A DNA stretch of 64,000 nt from Cryobacterium sp. SO1 (GCF_004210215.2 NZ_CP067394.1:1488001-1552000); one strand, 5' to 3'; positions 44,726 through 55,380 are shown, counted from the first letter of the stretch. Numbers and translations: made by a program. The notes: generated from the letters alone by a model not told the origin.

Positions 44726-45042
44726 CAAGTTCCTTTCGCCGTGCCTGCTGAGAATCGGCGGGCGTGCGGGCATCAGAGTGATGCTCCTAGGTTAGAACCG
44801 ATTCCGCCGGCTGTTTTCCGGCCTCCGGCTCCGCCCGGGAGCCCGTCGTCGCGCTGGCCGCCCCCGACCTCCTGGTGGCTACGAACGTTTGTAGGGAAAA
44901 AGGTCGAAAACTAGGATGTAATGCGGAATCCCGTCCCTGTAATGTCACTTTTTCCCCACAACAAGGCGAGGCCCACGGCAGGCTCGAGCATGACTGTCCC
45001 GGATGCCCGCCGGGGATCCGGTCAGGCACGTACGATCGGGGG

Positions 45043-45984
45043 ATGCCCCCACGCTCGCCCCTCCCGCAACGGCACGGGCTCGATGCGGCGTGGGTGTGCA
45101 CCCCGGAACGCGACCGGCCCGGCGCTCCGAAGCCGACCTGGCCGTCCATGGGCGCCTGGCTGCAGGAACGGGTGAGCGAGTCCGTTGACGTGGCCGGTTT
45201 TCTGGATCAGCGCAGGTTCGTCTATGAGAACGGCACGCCCGTCGCCGGGGCTGACCCCTACCGGCCCACGACGTTCGTGTGGTTCCACCGTGATCTGGCC
45301 GACGAACGGGTGGTGCCCGGTGCTCTGCATGTGATCTACCGGGACGAGCGGATCGTGGTGATCGACAAACCGCCCTTCCTCTCCAGCATCCCGCGGGGCA
45401 GGCACGTGGTGCAAAGTGTCGTGGTCCGCCTGCGCGCCCAACTGGGGCTGCCCGAACTTTCCCCGTTGCACCGCCTGGACCGGGTGACCAGCGGCCTGCT
45501 GGTTCTGGCCACCGAACGCCGCTGGCGCGGGGCCTACCAGACGATGTTCCAGCGCGGCGAGATACACAAGGTGTACCGGGCCTTGGCGCCGTTCTGCCCC
45601 ACGCTCGAACTGCCCGTCATCGTGCGCAACCACCTGGCTGCCCGGCCCGGCCTCTGGCAGGGCGAGGTGGTGCCCGGCGCCCCGGTCAACGCCGAGTCCG
45701 TCATCGAACTGGAGGGCCGACACGGGGCTGTGGGACGGTACCGGCTGACGCCCCGCACCGGGCGCACCCACCAATTGCGCCTGCACATGCTGGGCCTGGG
45801 CATCCCGATCATCGACGACCCGGTCTACCCCGTGGTTCAGGATGTGTCGGTGCACGATTTCCAACGGCCGCTGCAGCTTGTGGCCAGTGAACTGGCCTTC
45901 ACCGACCCCATCGACGGCGGGGCGCGGCGGTTCGAGAGCGTGCGCCGGCTCCCGCTCCCGGTGGAGGCAGCAACGGCGGACTGA
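45043..45984 (+). CDS. RluA-type pseudouridine synthase
   Basis: A 313-residue enzyme that isomerises uridine in rRNA or tRNA. The catalytic motif is HRLDRVTSGLLVLA (Asp in HRLD), preceded by VVIDKPPFLSS and followed by RTGRTHQLRLHM, all hallmarks of the RluA group. The first 90 residues are not part of the catalytic domain and lack a full S4 motif. TACGAT stands exactly 6 nt before the ATG at 45043, so the message is probably leaderless. Convergent with sixA. Confidence 0.92.
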   Translation: MPPRSPLPQRHGLDAAWVCTPERDRPGAPKPTWPSMGAWLQERVSESVDVAGFLDQRRFVYENGTPVAGADPYRPTTFVWFHRDLADERVVPGALHVIYRDERIVVIDKPPFLSSIPRGRHVVQSVVVRLRAQLGLPELSPLHRLDRVTSGLLVLATERRWRGAYQTMFQRGEIHKVYRALAPFCPTLELPVIVRNHLAARPGLWQGEVVPGAPVNAESVIELEGRHGAVGRYRLTPRTGRTHQLRLHMLGLGIPIIDDPVYPVVQDVSVHDFQRPLQLVASELAFTDPIDGGARRFESVRRLPLPVEAATAD

Positions 45985-46022
45985 GGCTGGTCGCGGCTCA
46001 CCACACCGGATGAGGCGCGTGT

Positions 46023-46526
46023 CTAACCGAGGCCGTCCCGGCTGACCCGGCCGGAGGCCACGAGCACGGCCGTCGAGCTCGCGAGCTCTGACCAGGGACC
46101 CGGGAGGCCCAGCACGGCCAGCGACGAGGTCGACAGCGTGACACTCTCGCCGGTGAGCGCGGAGACCAGGCCCTCGAGTCCGGGATTGTGGGCCACCAGA
46201 ATCACGGTCCGCAGCTGGTCGGGCAGTTCCCGCACGATCTCGAGCAAATCATTCACGGATGCGGCATACGCCCGGTCATCGACCCGCGCCTCGGGGCTCA
46301 CGCTGAACTCTGCCGAGGCCAGCGCCCAGGTGGCGCGGGCACGAGCCGCGGGGGAGACGACGGCCAGGTCGATGGTGGGGAAATGCTCGGCGAGCCAGCC
46401 GCCGGCATCCGGTGCCTGGCTCTGTCCGCGGGCGTTCAGGGTGCGGTCGATGTCGGCTTGGCCGCCCGACCAGTCTGACTTGGCGTGCCGGAGCACGATC
46501 AGGGTGCGCTCACTGGGTGGGGTCAT
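46023..46526 (-). CDS. sixA: SixA-type phosphohistidine phosphatase
   Basis: A 167-residue histidine phosphatase of the short SixA class, which removes phosphate from phosphohistidine or other small phosphoesters. The catalytic motif reads VLRHAKSDW, with the second His in VAHNPGLEGL and the arginine in SPAARARATW. GAAGGAG lies 9 nt before the ATG at 46526, and that site is within the coding sequence of the small membrane peptide at 46510-46650, so the two genes overlap by 17 nt and should be translated in a coupled way. Confidence 0.9.
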   Translation of the reverse strand: MTPPSERTLIVLRHAKSDWSGGQADIDRTLNARGQSQAPDAGGWLAEHFPTIDLAVVSPAARARATWALASAEFSVSPEARVDDRAYAASVNDLLEIVRELPDQLRTVILVAHNPGLEGLVSALTGESVTLSTSSLAVLGLPGPWSELASSTAVLVASGRVSRDGLG

Positions 46527-46650
46527 TGTCGGGGCTCCTTCCGGCCGGCGCGCGGGTCAGTCCGTGTAGCCGCCGCCCCGAGGAGGGTTCGCACCATTGC
46601 AGGACGAGCAGGATGATCCCGGCGATCGGCAGCAACGTGAGTTGCCTCAT
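46510..46650 (-). CDS. Small leaderless membrane peptide overlapping sixA
   Basis: A 46-residue frame that starts MRQLTLLPIAGIILLVLQW, one clear membrane helix, followed by a basic hydrophilic tail. Its ATG (46648-46650) has TAGGCT exactly 6 nt upstream, the same element as several sure genes here, so it is probably the true first gene of the sixA transcript. It ends inside sixA and contains the sixA ribosome-binding site. It could be a leader peptide that controls sixA or a membrane partner. No homologue is recognised. Confidence 0.6.
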   Translation of the reverse strand: MRQLTLLPIAGIILLVLQWCEPSSGRRLHGLTRAPAGRSPDNDPTQ

Positions 46651-46743
46651 GCCGCCAGCCTATCCGTGCCGCTCGCGACGTCGTCGACGGGGGCAGCTCC
46701 ACGACGCGTCGGACCATGCGCCGGGCTATAGCGCTTTGCAATT

Positions 46744-46842
46744 ATGGTGGTCTTCGACCTGATGCCGGTGGAACACGACGACGAGACGGCGGTGCACCTG
46801 CACCACGCCGTGGAGAACCTCGCTCACGGCGTCGCCGGCTGA
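46744..46842 (+). CDS. Possible 32-residue peptide
   Basis: ATG 46744 to TGA 46842 encodes an acidic, histidine-containing peptide (MVVFDLMPVEHDDETAV, then HLHHAVENLAHGVAG) with codon use like real genes, including G or C in nearly all third positions. No ribosome-binding site is clear, and upstream in-frame sequence does not look coding. It may be a small gene or the tail of a lost one. Confidence 0.25.
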   Translation: MVVFDLMPVEHDDETAVHLHHAVENLAHGVAG

Positions 46843-46896
46843 TCCGGGCTGATCCCATCAGACTCAGCCAGGGCGGCGGCTGCGTATGGTGGGATC

Positions 46897-47592
46897 ATGC
46901 TCGTTGTGTCGAAGGATCCCCGCGCCGAACTCGCGGCGCTGTGCGAGCGCGGGCTGGACTGGGGGACCGGCCGCAGCCGGGACATCCCCGACCTGCAGAG
47001 CGCGCGTCGGGCCGCGGTCCTCGTGCTGTTCGGCGTTCTCGATGCGGTATCGGCGGAACCGCCGGCCGGGGCGACCGGGGGAGCCCGGGTGCCTCGGGAC
47101 CTGGACGTGTTGCTGCTCCGCCGTGCCTCCACCCTGGGCAGTCACCCGGGTCAGATCGCCTTCCCCGGCGGCCGGCTCGAAGCATCCGATGCGGGCCCTG
47201 TCGCTGCGGCGCTGCGGGAAGCCGTTGAGGAGACCGGCCTGGATGTCGCCGGCCTCGAACCGCTGGGCACGCTGCCGGCGATGCCGGTGCCCGTGAGCAA
47301 CCATCTCGTCACGCCGGTGCCGGCGTGGTGGACCCGGCCGTCGGAGGTGGCGGCGATGGACCATGCCGAAACCGTGGACGTCTTTCGGGTTCCCGTGGCG
47401 GAACTTTTGGACCCTGCCAACCGGGCGAACACCGTGCACACCGTCGGCGGCACAGACTACCGGGCGCCCGCCTTCACAGTGGGTGACCGGCTGGTCTGGG
47501 GCTTCACAGGGATCGTGCTCGCCCGCATGTTCGACGAGCTCGGCTGGGCCGGGCCCTGGGACCACGATCGGATCGTGCAGCCCGAGCTCTAG
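46897..47592 (+). CDS. Nudix hydrolase (CoA pyrophosphatase type)
   Basis: A 231-residue Nudix enzyme. The Nudix box runs GGRLEASDAG to AALREAVEETGLD, preceded by LLLRRASTLGSHPGQIAFPGG, the UPF0035-like stretch of CoA diphosphatases (NudL/PCD1). It probably hydrolyses coenzyme A or its oxidised forms. TATGGT sits exactly 6 nt before the ATG at 46897, so the gene is likely leaderless. A strong terminator separates it from the convergent terC gene. Confidence 0.9.
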   Translation: MLVVSKDPRAELAALCERGLDWGTGRSRDIPDLQSARRAAVLVLFGVLDAVSAEPPAGATGGARVPRDLDVLLLRRASTLGSHPGQIAFPGGRLEASDAGPVAAALREAVEETGLDVAGLEPLGTLPAMPVPVSNHLVTPVPAWWTRPSEVAAMDHAETVDVFRVPVAELLDPANRANTVHTVGGTDYRAPAFTVGDRLVWGFTGIVLARMFDELGWAGPWDHDRIVQPEL

Positions 47593-47651
47593 CCAGTGGC
47601 CGGCTTCGTTGGCTTGTGCCGGGGAGCTCTGGTGATCGGTGCACCTCGTGG

Positions 47652-47687
47652 GGCCCGGCGCGCCCCCGATAGAGGGCGCGCCGGGCC
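47652..47687. terminator. Bidirectional terminator between the Nudix and terC genes
   Basis: GGCCCGGCGCGCCC (47652-47665) and GGGCGCGCCGGGCC (47674-47687) form a perfect 14-bp GC stem with an 8-nt loop. It lies in the 120-bp gap between two convergent genes. Confidence 0.8.
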
Positions 47688-47713
47688 AGAGCGGGCGCAG
47701 TGACCGTGGTCGG

Positions 47714-48736
47714 TTAGTGCGAGTCCTTGGCCTTGGTGATCGGCTCGCCCTCGACCTGGCCGCGGTCGGCCTTGGCCGCGTCGCCGCGGGTCTTGGCCAG
47801 GCTCGCGATGGTCGCCACGGCGATTGTGGCGCCGATGAAGACCAGGGAGAACCAGATCGGGATCTCGGGCACCCACAGCAAGGGCTCGCCGCCGTTGATG
47901 AACGGCACCTCGTTGACGTGCAGGGCGTGGAAGACCAGCTTGAGGCCGATGAAGCCGAGGATGACAGCCAGGCCCTGCGACAGGTAGACCAGGCGTTCGA
48001 GCAGCCCGCCGATGAGGAAGAACAGCTGGCGCAGGCCCATCAGGGCGAACGCGTTGGCGGTGAAGACGATGTACGCCTCGGAGGTGAGCCCGTAGATAGC
48101 GGGGATCGAGTCGATGGCGAAGACCAGGTCGATGAAGCCGATCGCGATGATGGTGAGCAGCATCGGGGTGACGAAGCGCTTGCCGTTGATCTTGGTGGTG
48201 AGCTTGTCGCGGTCGTATTCCTCGCTGACCGGCAGCACCCGGCGGGCCAGGCGCACGAACAGGTTGTCGGCCGGGTTGCCCTCGTGGCCGCGCACCTGCA
48301 TGTAGGCCAGCACGAACAGCAGGGCACCGAAGAGGTAGAACACCCAGGAGAAGTTCTCGATCAGGGCAGCGCCCACCGCGATGAAGCCACCGCGCATGAT
48401 CAGGGCGATGATGATGCCGAACATCAGCACCTTCTGCTGGTACGCCTTGGGCACCGAGAACGCGGCCATCACGATGAGGAACACGAAGAGGTTGTCGATC
48501 GACAGGGCCTTCTCGGTGAGATAGCCGGCGAAGTACTCGCCACCGTAGCGCCAGCCGGACACGATGCCGATACCGACGCCGAAGAGCAGGGCAAGGCCGA
48601 TGTAGAACGCCGACCAGCGGGCGGATTCGCCGACGGTGGGCTCGTGGGGCTTGCGCACGTGCGCGAAGAACTCGTAGGCGAAGAAGGCGATCGTCACGGC
48701 GATGGTGATGATCCAGATGGTGGGAGTGATGTTCAA
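47714..48736 (-). CDS. TerC-family metal-handling membrane protein
   Basis: A 340-residue integral membrane protein of the TerC family. The hallmarks are TEKALSIDNLFVF, the acidic residues in FIDLVFAIDSIPAIYGLTSE and FTANAFALMGLRQLFFLIGGLLERLVYLSQG. Members export manganese or load metal onto secreted enzymes. The C-terminus is charged (KTRGDAAKADRGQ). The start is a TTG at 48736, with GGAG upstream. The preceding leader carries a yybP-ykoY-like element, which supports a manganese-efflux role. Confidence 0.92.
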   Translation of the reverse strand: MNITPTIWIITIAVTIAFFAYEFFAHVRKPHEPTVGESARWSAFYIGLALLFGVGIGIVSGWRYGGEYFAGYLTEKALSIDNLFVFLIVMAAFSVPKAYQQKVLMFGIIIALIMRGGFIAVGAALIENFSWVFYLFGALLFVLAYMQVRGHEGNPADNLFVRLARRVLPVSEEYDRDKLTTKINGKRFVTPMLLTIIAIGFIDLVFAIDSIPAIYGLTSEAYIVFTANAFALMGLRQLFFLIGGLLERLVYLSQGLAVILGFIGLKLVFHALHVNEVPFINGGEPLLWVPEIPIWFSLVFIGATIAVATIASLAKTRGDAAKADRGQVEGEPITKAKDSH

Positions 48737-48765
48737 GAAGAGCTCCAGGGCAGGGGAATCGGACG

Positions 48766-48876
48766 GAGTTCAAGGTCTCTTCCACCCGCAGCCTGGGGAG
48801 CTGCCGAGCCGGCGTCCCGGGACTCTTCATTAAGTCCGTACTGACGGGTGCGCCGCGTGGGAGTACTCCCCTTGCT
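48766..48876 (-). promoter_or_regulatory. yybP-ykoY-type manganese riboswitch before terC
   Basis: On the minus strand the leader of terC has the two conserved arms of this riboswitch class: a 5' segment AAGGGGAGTACTCCC (around 48860-48875) and a 3' segment GGTGGAAGAGACCTTGAACT (around 48766-48785), with stem sequence between them. The element class is known to sense Mn2+ and to stand before terC genes. A covariance-model search would settle it. About 30 nt separate it from the TTG start, fitting translational control. Confidence 0.75.
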
Positions 48877-49005
48877 TGCTCAACAGTAGAGCAGTTTCGC
48901 TGAGATGTCGCCCCGGGAGGTTCGCCGGCGGCGAAAATCCCGAAAAACCCTCGTCGCTACGGTCCGGTGGCCGGCTTTCGTTGGCCCAGAGCCGGGGGAA
49001 CAGAG

Positions 49006-49071
49006 CTGCGCGGGCAAGGCGCCGGTACGCGGGTGGCACGCCACCCGCACAACGGCGCCTGACCCGCGCAG
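49006..49071. terminator. Large three-tier stem-loop after the DEAD-box gene
   Basis: Three nested perfect stems: CTGCGCGGG/CCCGCGCAG (outer), GGCGCC/GGCGCC (middle) and GCGGGTGGC/GCCACCCGC (inner, 2-nt loop region AC). It spans 66 nt just behind the helicase stop (49089). No T tract is present. It could end or protect the helicase message. From 48881 to 49005 nothing else is seen. Confidence 0.75.
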
Positions 49072-49088
49072 CGGTCAAGCGGTTCGAG

Positions 49089-50915
<1,827 letters not shown>

Positions 50916-51148
50916 ACTACTACGGTAGTCGGTCGAAGTGCTCACCCCGTTCGGGAGCGTGAAATCGGTTGACCAGCAGTCACGCCGAGAGCCGCAAAGC
51001 GGCCTCGGCGAACACCGCCGGGCGGCCAACCTGACGGCGATCTGAGCGGCCCGGCCTCGGTACTGGCGGAAGGGGACCGGCGGGCGCACAATGACCCGTA
51101 GACGGTGGAGGCGCGCCGAGGTGGCCCGTCGGATGGAAGGTGTTCCCG

Positions 51149-51949
51149 ATGGTGGCGTTCTGGGTGGTGCTGGCACTCGCGGTGATTCTGTTGATCGTGC
51201 TGCTGGCCCTGTCGATCAGGGTGGTGACGCAGTATGAGCAGGGCGTGCTGCTGCGGTTCGGTCGGCTCGTCGGCACGTTGGACCCTGGCCTGCACATCAT
51301 CATCCCGTTCGTCGACGTCATGCACCGGGTGTCCCTGCGCATTGTGACCCTGCCCATCGAGTCGCAGGGCATCATCACCCGCGACAACGTGAGCGTCGGG
51401 GTCTCGGCGGTGGCTTACTACCGGGTGATCGACTCGGTGAAGTCGGTGGTGGAAATCGAGAACGTGCAGGCCGCGATCGATCAGATCGCCCAGACCACGC
51501 TGCGCAAGGTGGTCGGCCAGCACGCCCTGGACGAGACCCTGACCAACACCCAGGTGCTCAACGTGAGCGTGCGCGAGATTCTTGATGCCCAAACCCTCGG
51601 CTGGGGTGTGGAAGTGACCCTGGTCGAGCTCAAAGACATCCTGCTGCCCGAATCCATGAAACGGTCAATGGCCAAACAGGCGGAGGCCGAGCGGGAGAAG
51701 CGGGCCAAGATCATCAACGCCGAGGGGGAGCAACAGGCCGCCGCCACCCTCGGTCAGGCTGCGGACATCATGCTCGCGCATCCGATCGCCCTGCAGTTGC
51801 GCAATCTGCAAACCCTGGTCGAGATCGGCGTCGACAAGAACACCATCGTGGTCTTCCCCGCCCCGCTCATGAGCACCATCAGCGAACTCGGAACCTTCCT
51901 GGCCCGGGAAACCAGGGACGCGGCCGCAGCCGTCGCCGATACGGACTGA
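51149..51949 (+). CDS. SPFH/band 7 (stomatin-like) membrane protein
   Basis: A 266-residue protein with one N-terminal membrane helix (VAFWVVLALAVILLIVLLAL) and a band 7 domain starting VVTQYEQGVLLRFGRLVGTLDPGLHIIIPFVD, typical of bacterial stomatins. The coiled C-terminal part (AKQAEAEREKRAKIINAEGEQQAA) supports oligomer rings. It probably organises membrane microdomains. The usual partner NfeD protease gene is not adjacent. GGAAGG lies 8 nt before the ATG at 51149. A bulged 11-bp hairpin (50984-51009) lies upstream, between it and the helicase gene. Confidence 0.93.
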   Translation: MVAFWVVLALAVILLIVLLALSIRVVTQYEQGVLLRFGRLVGTLDPGLHIIIPFVDVMHRVSLRIVTLPIESQGIITRDNVSVGVSAVAYYRVIDSVKSVVEIENVQAAIDQIAQTTLRKVVGQHALDETLTNTQVLNVSVREILDAQTLGWGVEVTLVELKDILLPESMKRSMAKQAEAEREKRAKIINAEGEQQAAATLGQAADIMLAHPIALQLRNLQTLVEIGVDKNTIVVFPAPLMSTISELGTFLARETRDAAAAVADTD

Positions 51950-52004
51950 GCGGCGCTGGAGCGCCGACGCGGCCGGAATGCATGCCGGACCGACGTGGCC
52001 TGAA

Positions 52005-52796
52005 TCAGCCCGGCAGGCTCGCGTCCAGGGTCTGGTGCAGTGCGCCGGCGAGCACGGCGAGGTCCACATCGTGGCGCTGGCCGGGCAGCTCCAGGTGCCG
52101 GCCGTACTCCAAGGCGGTGGCCAAGGCCCTCGCGGACTCGCGGATGAACTCCGGCGCGAATTCGCCGCTGAGCACCACCGCGGGAATCCGGACGGCGTCG
52201 ATCCGCCGATAGGGGAGCAGGCCGTCACCGAGGACCGCGTCGTCGTAGGCGAGAGTGGGGGCGATGGCCTCGAAGCCTGCCCAGATCGGCGCCTGACGCA
52301 TCCCGGCGATCTGCTCGGCCGGCGTGCCCACCCGGGCCAGGAACAGGGCCATGGCGTCGCCGCGGCGCCCCGCGGCCAGTGCCTCGGCGAGGTTGCGGGA
52401 GTAAGCGATGGCCACGGGATCAAGCTCGATGCTCACCGGCACCTCGTAGACCGCCAACTCGCTGACTGATGCGCCCAGCCGCGCGGCGGCCGCGATGGCC
52501 AGCGCCCCGCCGCTGGACATGCCGAAGAGGGCCGCCCGGCCGCCGGCCGTCTCGATCAGGGCGGCGATGTCGTCGATCTCCCGGTCGACCGTGAACGGCA
52601 GAGTGTCGGTACTGGCGCCGCGTCCGCGGCGATCGTAGGCATACACCGTGAACCTGTCGGCCATAAGGGCGGCCAGGGGGCGCATGGGGCCGGCGTCGCG
52701 ATGACAGGTGGCGCCGTCGATGAGGACGAGGGCGGGCCCGGTGCCGAGACTGTCGAAGGCGATCGTGGTGCCGTCGCCCGACGCAACTGTGGGCAT
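52005..52796 (-). CDS. Alpha/beta-fold hydrolase
   Basis: A 263-residue enzyme of the alpha/beta hydrolase superfamily. It shows the oxyanion region LIDGATCHRDAG, YDRRGRGAS, the nucleophile elbow FGMSSGGALA (Ser), and late ELPGQRHDVD with the catalytic His. No signal peptide is seen. AAGGAG precedes the ATG at 52796 by 6 nt. The substrate is unknown. It diverges from the acyl-CoA ligase gene. It is convergent with the SPFH gene. Confidence 0.9.
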   Translation of the reverse strand: MPTVASGDGTTIAFDSLGTGPALVLIDGATCHRDAGPMRPLAALMADRFTVYAYDRRGRGASTDTLPFTVDREIDDIAALIETAGGRAALFGMSSGGALAIAAAARLGASVSELAVYEVPVSIELDPVAIAYSRNLAEALAAGRRGDAMALFLARVGTPAEQIAGMRQAPIWAGFEAIAPTLAYDDAVLGDGLLPYRRIDAVRIPAVVLSGEFAPEFIRESARALATALEYGRHLELPGQRHDVDLAVLAGALHQTLDASLPG

Positions 52797-52964
52797 GATG
52801 TCTCCTTCGTGGGCCTTCGTAGATGTTCGCTGACACCGTGGCACCGGATGCCCACGGCGGTCAACCGCTGGGCCGCGAAGATCTGTGGGACCCTGCACGG
52901 ACGTTTCTCGGCCCGGCGTCGTGTTGTGCCCCCGCACACGAGCAGTTCGCGGGAGTATGGCTGC

Positions 52965-54653
52965 ATGGCCATTACTGAGCAACAGCCCTGGGTTAAGCAC
53001 TACCAGCCGGGCGTGCCCGCAGAGATCGACTACCCCACCACCTCCCTCGTCGAGATGCTCGAGCACGCGGTCGCGGAGGCCAGTGACGCACCGGCGCTGG
53101 AATTCTTCGGCCGCCGCACCAGCTATACCGAGCTCGGCGCCCAGGTCGACCAGGCGGCCGAGGGATTGCGGCTGCTCGGCGTGCGCGCCGGCGACAGGGT
53201 CGCGCTGATCCTGCCGAACTGTCCGCAACACGTGGTGGCGTTCTACGCGGTCCTCCGCCTGGGCGGCATCGTCGTGGAGCATAACCCGCTCTACACGTCA
53301 CCCGAACTCCGGCACCAGTTCGAAGACCACCAGGCCCGCATCGTGATCGCCTGGGACAAGGTCGCCCCCACTGTGCGTGCGTTCCCGGCCGACATCGAGA
53401 TCGACCACATCGTGTCGGTCAACCTGCTGCAGGCGTTCCCCACTATCAAGAGGCTGGCCCTCTACCTTCCGGTCAAGAGCCTCCGCGAATCCCGCGCGGC
53501 ACTGACCGGCTCGGCGGCCGGCACCACCCCGTGGAAGGACCTGTTCAGTCACGGCGCCATCGACCCGGCCCATCCGCGGCCGGCGATGCACGACCTGGCG
53601 GCCATCCAGTACACCTCCGGCACCACCGGCCGCCCCAAGGGGGCGATGCTCACCCATTACAACCTGCACTGCAATGCGTTGCAGGGCGAGGCCTGGATGC
53701 ACGGCGCCGAGTACCGCAAGGAGGTCTTCTACGCGATCCTGCCGATGTTCCACTCGTTCGGCCTCACGCTGTACCTGACCTACGGCATCCACAAGCAGGC
53801 CCTGATCGTGCTGTTCCCCAAGTTCGACCCGAAGACCGTGCTCGACACCATGAAGAAGACCCCGGCCACGGTGTACTGCGCGGTGCCGCCGATCTACGAG
53901 CGCACCGCGCTCGCCGCGAAGGAACGCGGCATCTCGCTGCGCTCCTGCCGGTTCTGCATCTCCGGGGCGATGAATCTGCCCGACCACGTTGTGGAGCTGT
54001 GGGAATCTGTCTCCGGCGGGCTGCTGGTGGAGGGCTTCGGCATGACCGAGGCGTCCCCGGTGGCGATGGGCAATCCGTTCTATCCGACCCGCCGCCCCGG
54101 CACCGTCGGCATCCCCTTCTCGTCGACCCTGATGAAGGTCACCGACCCCGATGACCCGACCGTCGAGGTCGAGAAGGGGCAGCCGGGCGAACTGCTGCTC
54201 AAGGGCCCGCAGGTATTCCAGGGCTACTGGAACAACCCGGAGGAGACCGCCAAGACCCTCACCCCCGACGGCTGGCTTCGCACCGGCGACATCGTCACCG
54301 TGGACGAGGACGGGTTCTCCACCATCGTCGACCGGGCCAAGGACCTGATCATCACCGGTGGCTTCAACGTGGCGCCCACCGAGGTGGAGACCGTGCTGCG
54401 TCTGCACGCCTCGGTGATTGACGCGGCCGTTTTCGGCAAGACGCTTGAGCGCGGCGGCGAGATGGTCGTCGCCGCCGTCGAACTCGAACCCGGCGCGACC
54501 CTGGACGAGAAGGCCCTGCAGGACCACTGCCGGGAGCATCTGGCCGCCTACAAGATTCCCCGCCGGATCGTGCAGATCACCGACACCCCGCGCACGATGC
54601 TCGGCAAGGTGCTGCGCCGCAAGGTGCGCGAACAGGTTCTGCCGACGCTCTGA
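52965..54653 (+). CDS. Long-chain fatty-acid--CoA ligase
   Basis: A 562-residue AMP-forming ligase that activates fatty acids with ATP and CoA. The AMP-binding P-loop is YTSGTTGRPKGAML; GFGMTEASP, LRTGDIVTVDEDGFSTIVDR and the C-terminal GKVLRRKVRE with the catalytic Lys follow in the correct order. The start is the ATG at 52965 with MAITEQQPWVKHYQPGVP, typical of actinobacterial FadD-type enzymes. A perfect 11-bp stem-loop follows the stop. Confidence 0.93.
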   Translation: MAITEQQPWVKHYQPGVPAEIDYPTTSLVEMLEHAVAEASDAPALEFFGRRTSYTELGAQVDQAAEGLRLLGVRAGDRVALILPNCPQHVVAFYAVLRLGGIVVEHNPLYTSPELRHQFEDHQARIVIAWDKVAPTVRAFPADIEIDHIVSVNLLQAFPTIKRLALYLPVKSLRESRAALTGSAAGTTPWKDLFSHGAIDPAHPRPAMHDLAAIQYTSGTTGRPKGAMLTHYNLHCNALQGEAWMHGAEYRKEVFYAILPMFHSFGLTLYLTYGIHKQALIVLFPKFDPKTVLDTMKKTPATVYCAVPPIYERTALAAKERGISLRSCRFCISGAMNLPDHVVELWESVSGGLLVEGFGMTEASPVAMGNPFYPTRRPGTVGIPFSSTLMKVTDPDDPTVEVEKGQPGELLLKGPQVFQGYWNNPEETAKTLTPDGWLRTGDIVTVDEDGFSTIVDRAKDLIITGGFNVAPTEVETVLRLHASVIDAAVFGKTLERGGEMVVAAVELEPGATLDEKALQDHCREHLAAYKIPRRIVQITDTPRTMLGKVLRRKVREQVLPTL

Positions 54654-54684
54654 CCTGCCTTCACCCGTCGTGGGTGACGCGAGC

Positions 54685-54720
54685 GCTGCCGGAGGGTTGG
54701 ACACTGACACCTCCGGCAGC
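54685..54720 (+). terminator. Stem-loop terminator after the acyl-CoA ligase gene
   Basis: GCTGCCGGAGG (54685-54695) and CCTCCGGCAGC (54710-54720) pair perfectly around a 14-nt loop. It separates the ligase gene from the DUF6325 gene. Confidence 0.7.
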
Positions 54721-54782
54721 CGGAGACGGCGGCGCACGCTCGTGCCCGTCGTTCGCATCATCTCAGCGAAGTGGAGTGGGTT

Positions 54783-55229
54783 ATGACTGACACCATCGAT
54801 GAACTCGGACCGGTCGACTGGATAGTCGTGGAGTTTCCGGGCAGCACCTTCAACGGGTCGATTGCTCCGGAGATCACCTCGCTCGTGGACCGCGGCCTGG
54901 TGAAGATCCTGGACCTGCTGATTCTCAAGAAGGACGCTGACGGCGCTCTGGAGATCGCCGAGCTGTCGGATGTCGACGACGGCGAACTCGGCGAGTTGCG
55001 TGCTTTCGAGACCGAGTTGGCCAGCCTCCTCAGCGAGGACGACGTGATCTCGGCGGCCGCGGCCATCGAGCCCGGCAGCAGCGCCGCGCTCCTGGTCTGG
55101 GAGAACCTCTGGGCCGCTCCGTTCGGGGCGTCGGTGCGGCACGCCGGCGGCCAGCTGGTCGCAAGCGGGCGCATCCCGGTGCAGGCCCTTGCCGCCGCGA
55201 TCGAAGCCGACGACTCGGAAGGAGCCTGA
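54783..55229 (+). CDS. DUF6325 family protein
   Basis: A 148-residue acidic protein: LGPVDWIVVEFPGSTFNGSIAPEITSLVDRGLVKILDLLILKKDADG is the family signature, and a C-terminal GRIPVQALAAAIEA follows. The family occurs in actinobacteria together with a tiny basic partner, as here. The function is unknown. AGTGGAG lies upstream of the ATG at 54783. The next gene starts right behind the stop. Confidence 0.85.
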   Translation: MTDTIDELGPVDWIVVEFPGSTFNGSIAPEITSLVDRGLVKILDLLILKKDADGALEIAELSDVDDGELGELRAFETELASLLSEDDVISAAAAIEPGSSAALLVWENLWAAPFGASVRHAGGQLVASGRIPVQALAAAIEADDSEGA

Positions 55230-55230
55230 C

Positions 55231-55380
55231 ATGCCTATCGCGCCGAGAAGGGTCGGCCGTCCAGGAGTCATCGGGGCGCCCGTCGCCCGCACCGCCGCCA
55301 CCGTCGGCACGGCGGCCGTCGTGGCCCACGGGGTGCGACGCCGCGGCGACCGCAGGGACGAGAGGCGTGACCGCCGCTGA
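55231..55380 (+). CDS. Small basic protein linked to the DUF6325 gene
   Basis: A 49-residue protein starting MPIAPRRVGRPGVIG, with a short hydrophobic middle (VARTAATVGTAAVVAHGV) and an Arg/Asp-rich tail. It begins one base after the DUF6325 stop, with AAGGAG 6 nt before the ATG at 55231, so the two are one operon. Members of this group often continue into a SHOCT domain; here it ends early, before a strong terminator. Acidic DUF6325 and this basic protein may bind each other. Confidence 0.75.
   Translation: MPIAPRRVGRPGVIGAPVARTAATVGTAAVVAHGVRRRGDRRDERRDRR

Noticed and set aside
44879..44894. SOS (LexA) box
   Set aside because: One half fits CGAAC but the other half matches the consensus at only three of five positions, and no SOS gene is adjacent.
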